A stretch of 8,377 nucleotides of DNA, taken from contig JAQXJQ010000155.1 of assembly GCA_029009035.1 (NCBI GenBank), positions 1 to 8,377 of the forward strand, in the 5' to 3' direction. Below the pieces are notes generated by a model. The model did no database searches. It was not told the origin of the DNA and saw only the letters and a list, made by a program, of their open reading frames with translations. Numbering within the stretch: position 1 is the stretch's first letter; each line of letters begins with the position of its first letter. Of this stretch, positions 4,786-8,377 are shown one piece after another. Position numbers and translations under genes: made by a program. The DNA comes from Oscillospiraceae bacterium (GTDB lineage Bacteria > Bacillota > Clostridia > Oscillospirales > Oscillospiraceae).

Positions 4786-6009
4786 ATGGATCCAAAAGAG
4801 ATCGACCGGATCTTTCATGACACCGCCTATATCCGCACCGGCGGCAGCGAAGAGGAGCTGAAGTGCGCCCGCTACATCATGGAGCGCTGCGAACAGATGG
4901 GGCTGAAGGCCCATCTGGAGGACTTTCCCGTGCCCATGTCCACCATCGGGAAGGCCCGCCTGCTGGTGGACGGCGAGGAGATCCCCTGCAAGGGCTACCT
5001 CTGCTGCGGCAGCGGCGAGGTGGAGGCGCCCCTCTACTATATGCCCAATGACGACGCCGCCTCTCTGGACGGCTGCAGGGGCAAGATCGTGCTGGTGGAC
5101 GGATACATGCGCCACTGGCTCTATCAGGACATCCGGGAGCACGGCGCGGCAGCCTTCATCTCCTACGACGGCAACGCCAACTATGCCGACGACGACATCG
5201 ACCAGCGGGAACTGCGCGCCGGCGTCCACCAGGGCAACCGGATGCTCGGCGTTGCCATCAACGCCAAGCAGGCCATCCGTCTGGTGCGTGACGACGCCAA
5301 AACCGCCCGCATCGAGATCCGGCAGGAGGAGGTGGTGGGCGCCTCCCGCAATGTGATCCTCGACCTGCCCGGTGAGACGGAGGACACCATCGTCTTCACC
5401 GCTCACTACGACTCCACCTCCCTGTCTCAGGGTGCTTACGACAATATGTCCGGCTCCATCGGCCTTTTGGCCCTTGCGGAGCGTTTTTCCAAGGCTCCCC
5501 ACCGCTGCAGCCTGCGCTTTGTGTGGTGCGGCTCCGAGGAGCGCGGCCTGCTTGGCTCCAAGGCCTATGTGGAAGCCCACAGGGAGGAACTGGACAAGGT
5601 GGTACTGAACATCAATCTGGACATGATCGGCTGCATCATGGGCAAGTTCATCGCCTGCTGCACCGCGGAGGAAAAGCTGGTCCACTACATCCAGTACCTG
5701 GGGTCCATGACCGGCTTCGGCGTCAAGCCCTACCAGGATGTGTACTCCAGCGACTCCACTCCCTTCGCCGACGCCGGCATCCCGGCCGTCTCCTTCGCCC
5801 GTGCCGCCCCCGGCAACACCGCCACCATCCACAATCGCTACGACACCATGGCGGTGATGAAGGCCGGACAGATGGTGAAGGACATCGACTTCATCTTCCT
5901 CTTCGCCCAGCAGATGGCCAACGCCGCCCACTGCCCCGTGGCCCGGGAGATGCCGGAAAAGATGAAGGAGGAGCTGGACTACTATCTGGTGCGCAAGCGC
6001 AAGAAGTGA
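4786..6009 (+). CDS. M28-family zinc aminopeptidase, cytoplasmic
   Basis: This 407-residue protein has the complete M28 metallopeptidase set: zinc ligand H207 (TAHYDS), bridging D219 (AYDNMSG), catalytic and ligand glutamates E251-E252 (GSEERGLLGS), D279 (NLDMIG) and H349 (IHNRYDT). A PA-like insert (about residues 85-135, with GKIVLVDGY) precedes the catalytic domain, as in many secreted or vacuolar M28 enzymes. The start MDPKEID has no signal peptide or membrane helix, so the enzyme is predicted to be intracellular, releasing N-terminal residues from peptides. The ATG at 4786 is chosen because GGGAGGA lies 7-8 bases upstream and the promoter -10 box would fall inside any longer reading. The gene is single, with its own promoter and terminator, and divergent from spo0A. 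Peptide specificity cannot be read from the sequence. Confidence 0.93.
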   Translation: MDPKEIDRIFHDTAYIRTGGSEEELKCARYIMERCEQMGLKAHLEDFPVPMSTIGKARLLVDGEEIPCKGYLCCGSGEVEAPLYYMPNDDAASLDGCRGKIVLVDGYMRHWLYQDIREHGAAAFISYDGNANYADDDIDQRELRAGVHQGNRMLGVAINAKQAIRLVRDDAKTARIEIRQEEVVGASRNVILDLPGETEDTIVFTAHYDSTSLSQGAYDNMSGSIGLLALAERFSKAPHRCSLRFVWCGSEERGLLGSKAYVEAHREELDKVVLNINLDMIGCIMGKFIACCTAEEKLVHYIQYLGSMTGFGVKPYQDVYSSDSTPFADAGIPAVSFARAAPGNTATIHNRYDTMAVMKAGQMVKDIDFIFLFAQQMANAAHCPVAREMPEKMKEELDYYLVRKRKK

Positions 6010-6053
6010 GCCCGTCCACCGGCCTCATTCTCAGAAACCTTTCAGCAGATGTA

Positions 6054-6091
6054 AAAGTACCCACCCCGTTTGCAAACCGGGTGGGTACTTT
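6054..6091. terminator. Bidirectional terminator
   Basis: A 13-bp stem (6054-6066/6079-6091; arm AAAGTACCCACCC) encloses a 12-base loop, with A residues on the left and TTT on the right. It serves the convergent peptidase and TetR genes; on the minus strand TTTT ends the stem. Confidence 0.85.
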
Positions 6092-6101
6092 CCTGCCCTG
6101 T

Positions 6102-6698
6102 TCAATTCTCCCTGTGTTCCTGACATTGCATCACACACTGCTGTATGACCACGATCACATGGTCGACGGGGTCGGCGCAATCGCCTTTCAGCCATTCCCT
6201 CACAATGGCAACCAATCCGTTGAGATAGAACAGCATCATGTAATTCCGGTATGACGAAGGCACGGAAAACCGCTCCAGAATGGGGTCGAAAATGTGCTCA
6301 AACATTTTCTGATAGGTTTCGTCGGTGGAGAAAACAGCGGGGTTCTCCATTACCGTGCGGTACAGCTGGCGATGCTGCCGGACAAAAGAGAGATATGGCC
6401 GCAAATACGCCGGAGTCAGCAGAAAGAGTTCCTCTTCCGGACAAACCAGCAGCTCCCTCACCTTGCTTTCCGCATCGGGGAAATGTTCGCGGAACTGTCC
6501 GTTCATGTATTCCATGCTTTCCGCCAGCAGGTCGGCGATGGTTTCATAATGCAGATAAAAGGTGGAGCGGTTCACACCCGCTTTCTCACAGATCTCCTTG
6601 ACCGTGATATAGGCGAACTCCTTCTGCTCCAGCAGCTTCAGAAGAGCCTCGTCCATACGGGCAGCAGTATTGAAATACTTACTTTCAGACTTGTTCAC
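6102..6698 (-). CDS. TetR/AcrR-family regulator
   Basis: The 198-residue protein has the TetR-type N-terminal helix-turn-helix: ITVKEICEKAGVNRSTFYLHY at about residues 31-51, after a first helix AARMDEALLKLLEQ. The C-terminal ligand-binding part (60-198) is divergent and its ligand cannot be read; it resembles regulators with the TetR_C_8-type C-terminal domain (recollection). The GTG at 6698 is chosen over an upstream ATG at 6752 because GGAGG (6708-6712) lies 9 bases before it and the longer reading adds an implausible cysteine- and arginine-rich tail. The start overlaps the end of the upstream membrane-protein gene by 14 bp, so the regulator is the last gene of a three-gene operon and probably controls the operon itself. 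Confidence 0.9.
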   Translation of the reverse strand: MNKSESKYFNTAARMDEALLKLLEQKEFAYITVKEICEKAGVNRSTFYLHYETIADLLAESMEYMNGQFREHFPDAESKVRELLVCPEEELFLLTPAYLRPYLSFVRQHRQLYRTVMENPAVFSTDETYQKMFEHIFDPILERFSVPSSYRNYMMLFYLNGLVAIVREWLKGDCADPVDHVIVVIQQCVMQCQEHREN

Positions 6699-7584
6699 AA
6701 AACCGCGCCTCCTTTCGTCTCTTTCTGTCCCACAGCAGCATATACACGGCAATGACGATCACAATGGCATAGACAACACCGCCGGTAATCGCATTCATCA
6801 ATTTCCGGTACCCATCTCCGCCGGCGGAAAAACGGGAGATCATGGCGCTCTGCAGGCCCAGGATCGACATCATGGCGGCCACAAAATCCAAAATCTTGGC
6901 GGCCGACAGGATCGGGCTGCCCACCTTGCGGAATGTTACGAGATTGCGGATGGATGTGACCATCGTGTAAAAAGTATAGAGTGCCGACAGGTAGATGATG
7001 TGTCCCGGATAGGAAAAGCCGGAGTTTGTCCGCACCATCAGCACGATCATGCCTCCCATGGGGATGTTCAGCAGAAACAGGAGCCATGCCGTCCGCCGGT
7101 AGCAAAGGGTCTCATTCTTTGTATTACGGCGGCGGTAGCTGAAGACCAGATAGGCCCGCAGCCCACCCAACACCAGATAATAGACCGCCATGGAAATAAA
7201 CCATACCGACGCATAGCGGATACCGGCCACAACGCGGAAGATCACATAGAAAAAATTGGCGGCCATGCCACGATATATACCGACGCTGCCCCGAAATGCC
7301 AGATCGCGCAGATAGCGGCCGCCAATGGCTGAGGAGGCCAGCGCCTGTGCCATTCTGCTGTTGATAACCCCCGATCTGATCCGCTTTGCCGTTTTCGGAA
7401 CAGCAGCAAGCAAAATGCAGAGGGCGTATGCCGACAGGCCATAGACCAGGTATGCCGGCGCGCTTTTTTCTCTGTGTGCCGCAAAGACGCATATAAGCGC
7501 GGCAAGCCCAACCGGTGGGACGACAAACAAAACCCATTTGGGCGGGTGCAGCAGTTTGGCAAACATCATCCGCGCTTTCTCCAT
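6685..7584 (-). CDS. Polytopic membrane protein, unknown function
   Basis: I do not recognise a family for this 299-residue protein. It has about eight hydrophobic segments, near residues 17-36, 43-62, 108-122, 126-148, 166-184, 193-213, 228-249 and 265-284. The loops between them are rich in arginine and lysine, and the C-terminal tail is basic (DRKRRKEARF). A soluble stretch at 63-105 contains RMAQALASSAIGGRYLRDL. There are no transporter signature motifs, nucleotide-binding motifs or conserved acidic residues inside helices that would suggest a mechanism. It starts 3 bp after the stop of the small membrane-protein gene with only a weak ribosome site (GAGAAG), so translation is likely coupled. 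It overlaps the TetR gene at its end. A complex of the two membrane proteins under the regulator is a reasonable guess. Confidence 0.85.
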   Translation of the reverse strand: MEKARMMFAKLLHPPKWVLFVVPPVGLAALICVFAAHREKSAPAYLVYGLSAYALCILLAAVPKTAKRIRSGVINSRMAQALASSAIGGRYLRDLAFRGSVGIYRGMAANFFYVIFRVVAGIRYASVWFISMAVYYLVLGGLRAYLVFSYRRRNTKNETLCYRRTAWLLFLLNIPMGGMIVLMVRTNSGFSYPGHIIYLSALYTFYTMVTSIRNLVTFRKVGSPILSAAKILDFVAAMMSILGLQSAMISRFSAGGDGYRKLMNAITGGVVYAIVIVIAVYMLLWDRKRRKEARFCEQV

Positions 7585-7587
7585 AGT

Positions 7588-7941
7588 TTACTTCTCGCTG
7601 ATCTCCTTGGCAAGCTGAATGATCTCATAGGCATATTTCTGCTTGCCCTTTTCAAGCATTTTTTTGAAAATGGGATAGTTGACGCCCATACCCAGCAGCC
7701 CCACGATACCGATGATGACGCCGAACACAAACATGAACGCCGTACCGCTACCGATGACCTTCATGGAAAGGCACATCCCCACGCCCGTGACCAGCGAGGC
7801 AATGATGCCAAAGGTATAGGCGAAAATCGTCGCCGGGAGCTTCGCCCTGGCGTCCAGCTTGCGAAGGGCCACCACCTTGGATGTGTCCTTGGGTGCGTAT
7901 TCATTTGCGAGGTGTTCTGCATAAATTTTATCTGTGTTCAT
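7588..7941 (-). CDS. Small two-helix membrane protein
   Basis: This 117-residue protein has a charged N-terminal third (MNTDKIYAEHLANEYAPKDT), two hydrophobic helices (about 36-60 and 66-88) and a basic amphipathic tail (KKMLEKGKQKYAYEIIQLAKEI). The N-terminal pattern EYAPKDTSKVVALRKLDARAK is one I recall from many gut Firmicutes, sometimes labelled dihydropteridine reductase. Nothing here supports an enzyme: there is no Rossmann glycine motif and the protein is too short. It is the first gene of the operon, with a perfect AAGGAGG-type site (CCTCC complement at 7951-7955) 9 bases before the ATG. Its partner in function is probably the larger membrane protein that starts 3 bp after it. Confidence 0.87.
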   Translation of the reverse strand: MNTDKIYAEHLANEYAPKDTSKVVALRKLDARAKLPATIFAYTFGIIASLVTGVGMCLSMKVIGSGTAFMFVFGVIIGIVGLLGMGVNYPIFKKMLEKGKQKYAYEIIQLAKEISEK

Positions 7942-7991
7942 GGCTGATTGCCTCCTTCATTTGATGGGCACAGCTTACCAGAGGCATCAGC

Positions 7992-8019
7992 CAAATGGAA
8001 CAACACAGCGTTTCATTTG
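7992..8019. promoter_or_regulatory. Candidate operator of the TetR operon
   Basis: CAAATGGAA (7992-8000) and TTCATTTG (8012-8019) form an inverted repeat, broken by one extra base, with an 11-bp spacer. A third half site TTCATTTG overlaps the ribosome site of the first gene (7956-7963). Binding by the operon's own TetR protein is inference. I see no convincing -35/-10 pair for this operon. Confidence 0.35.
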
Positions 8020-8065
8020 TGTCGAGTTCTGAAAATATTCAAATACCTCGCCTTTTCCACGGATC

Positions 8066-8079
8066 CTGTCGTACGACAG
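8066..8079. promoter_or_regulatory. Perfect 14-bp palindrome
   Basis: CTGTCGTACGACAG is a perfect dyad between the operon and the kce-like gene's terminator, about 125 bp upstream of the operon's first start codon. It is an alternative candidate operator. With no loop it is unlikely to act as an RNA hairpin. Confidence 0.35.
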
Positions 8080-8106
8080 CTGCTCGACCCTCCGCACATA
8101 TGCATA

Positions 8107-8141
8107 AAAACAGAGGATGCAGCGTCCGCATCCTCTGTTTT
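8107..8141 (-). terminator. Terminator of the kce-like gene
   Basis: A 14-bp stem (8107-8120/8128-8141; arm AAAACAGAGGATGC) with a 7-base loop lies 17 bp past the stop codon. On the minus strand it ends in a T run before ATGCA. Confidence 0.85.
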
Positions 8142-8157
8142 ATCAGGACTGCTTCAA

Positions 8158-8377
8158 TTACTTGCCCAGGTTCAGGATCTGGCGGGCGTCGTCGGGCGTG
8201 GCGACCTCGCGGCCGTACTCACGGATGACGCGGGCAGCGCGCTCCACAAACTGACGGTTGCTCTCAGCCAGCTGGCCCTTGGCGTACATGACGTTGTCCT
8301 CCATGCCCACGCGGATGTGGCCGCCCAGAGCCACGGCGCCGTACAGCATATCCATGGCGGAGTGGCCCACGCCGAAG
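8158..8377 (-). CDS. 3-keto-5-aminohexanoate cleavage enzyme-like, partial
   Basis: Only the last 73 codons are in the window; the gene continues past the right edge. The residues GHSAMDMLYGAVALGGHIRVGMEDN, then YAKGQLAESNRQFVERA and a final REVATPDDARQIL, are the typical C-terminal end of the beta-keto acid cleavage (BKACE, DUF849) family. The best-known member, Kce, cleaves 3-keto-5-aminohexanoate with acetyl-CoA in lysine fermentation to butyrate and acetate, a pathway known in Intestinimonas relatives. The family includes enzymes acting on other beta-keto acids, and the substrate-determining residues lie outside the window, so the exact role is unproven. Neighbouring kdd, kal or kam genes to the right would confirm it. 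The gene ends with TAA at 8158-8160 and a strong terminator. Confidence 0.85.
   Translation of the reverse strand, partial: FGVGHSAMDMLYGAVALGGHIRVGMEDNVMYAKGQLAESNRQFVERAARVIREYGREVATPDDARQILNLGK

Noticed and set aside
4684..5931. Leftward frame of 415 codons over the M28 peptidase
   Set aside because: The opposite strand holds a complete M28 active-site set; this frame has no recognisable domain or ribosome site.
6699..6752. Upstream ATG start for the TetR protein
   Set aside because: It adds a cysteine- and arginine-rich tail not seen in the family, and GGAGG would lie within the coding sequence; the GTG at 6698 is well placed.
1..8377. CRISPR array, tRNA, rRNA, insertion sequence or phage genes
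   Set aside because: No regularly spaced direct repeats, cloverleaf, rRNA segment, transposase motif or phage protein was seen on either strand.

Overview
The window looks like a moderately high-GC, endospore-forming gut Clostridium-type Firmicute, most likely an Oscillospiraceae relative of Flavonifractor or Intestinimonas. The evidence is a clear Spo0A, strong AAGGAGG-type ribosome binding sites, sigma-A promoters, GC-rich third codon positions, and the end of a gene resembling the lysine-fermentation enzyme 3-keto-5-aminohexanoate cleavage enzyme. Family placement is inference; no rRNA or other marker is present.

Layout, left to right. Positions 1-399 carry no gene. They hold a dense run of hairpins, several terminator-like, ending in a clear rightward terminator, followed by a probable dispersed repeat. 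A LysR-type regulator (leftward) and a flavodoxin-fold redox protein with a C-terminal zinc ribbon (rightward) are divergent, sharing a 183-bp intergenic region with a promoter for each and an inverted repeat over the flavoprotein -35 box. A bidirectional terminator separates the flavoprotein from a leftward CaCA-family cation exchanger. The exchanger has its own promoter and a leader that I read as a yybP-ykoY (manganese) riboswitch with a terminator and a competing antiterminator. Upstream of it, also leftward, is spo0A. The spo0A promoter region has three perfect 0A boxes, and a fourth sits directly upstream of the exchanger -35 box. Divergent from spo0A is a cytoplasmic M28 zinc aminopeptidase with its own promoter. 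A convergent terminator follows, then a leftward three-gene operon: a small two-helix membrane protein, an 8-helix membrane protein and a TetR-family regulator. The right edge holds the 3' end of the kce-like gene and its terminator.

The most interesting region is 3426-3630. It joins a manganese-type riboswitch, a possible Spo0A site and a CaCA exchanger whose first ion-binding repeat departs from the usual motif. This suggests an exchanger in Mn2+ rather than, or as well as, Ca2+ homeostasis. The visible pairings in the leader favour termination when the aptamer is folded, opposite to the usual ON behaviour of this class. The remaining genes are mostly recognisable families; the two membrane proteins of the TetR operon have no function I can assign.
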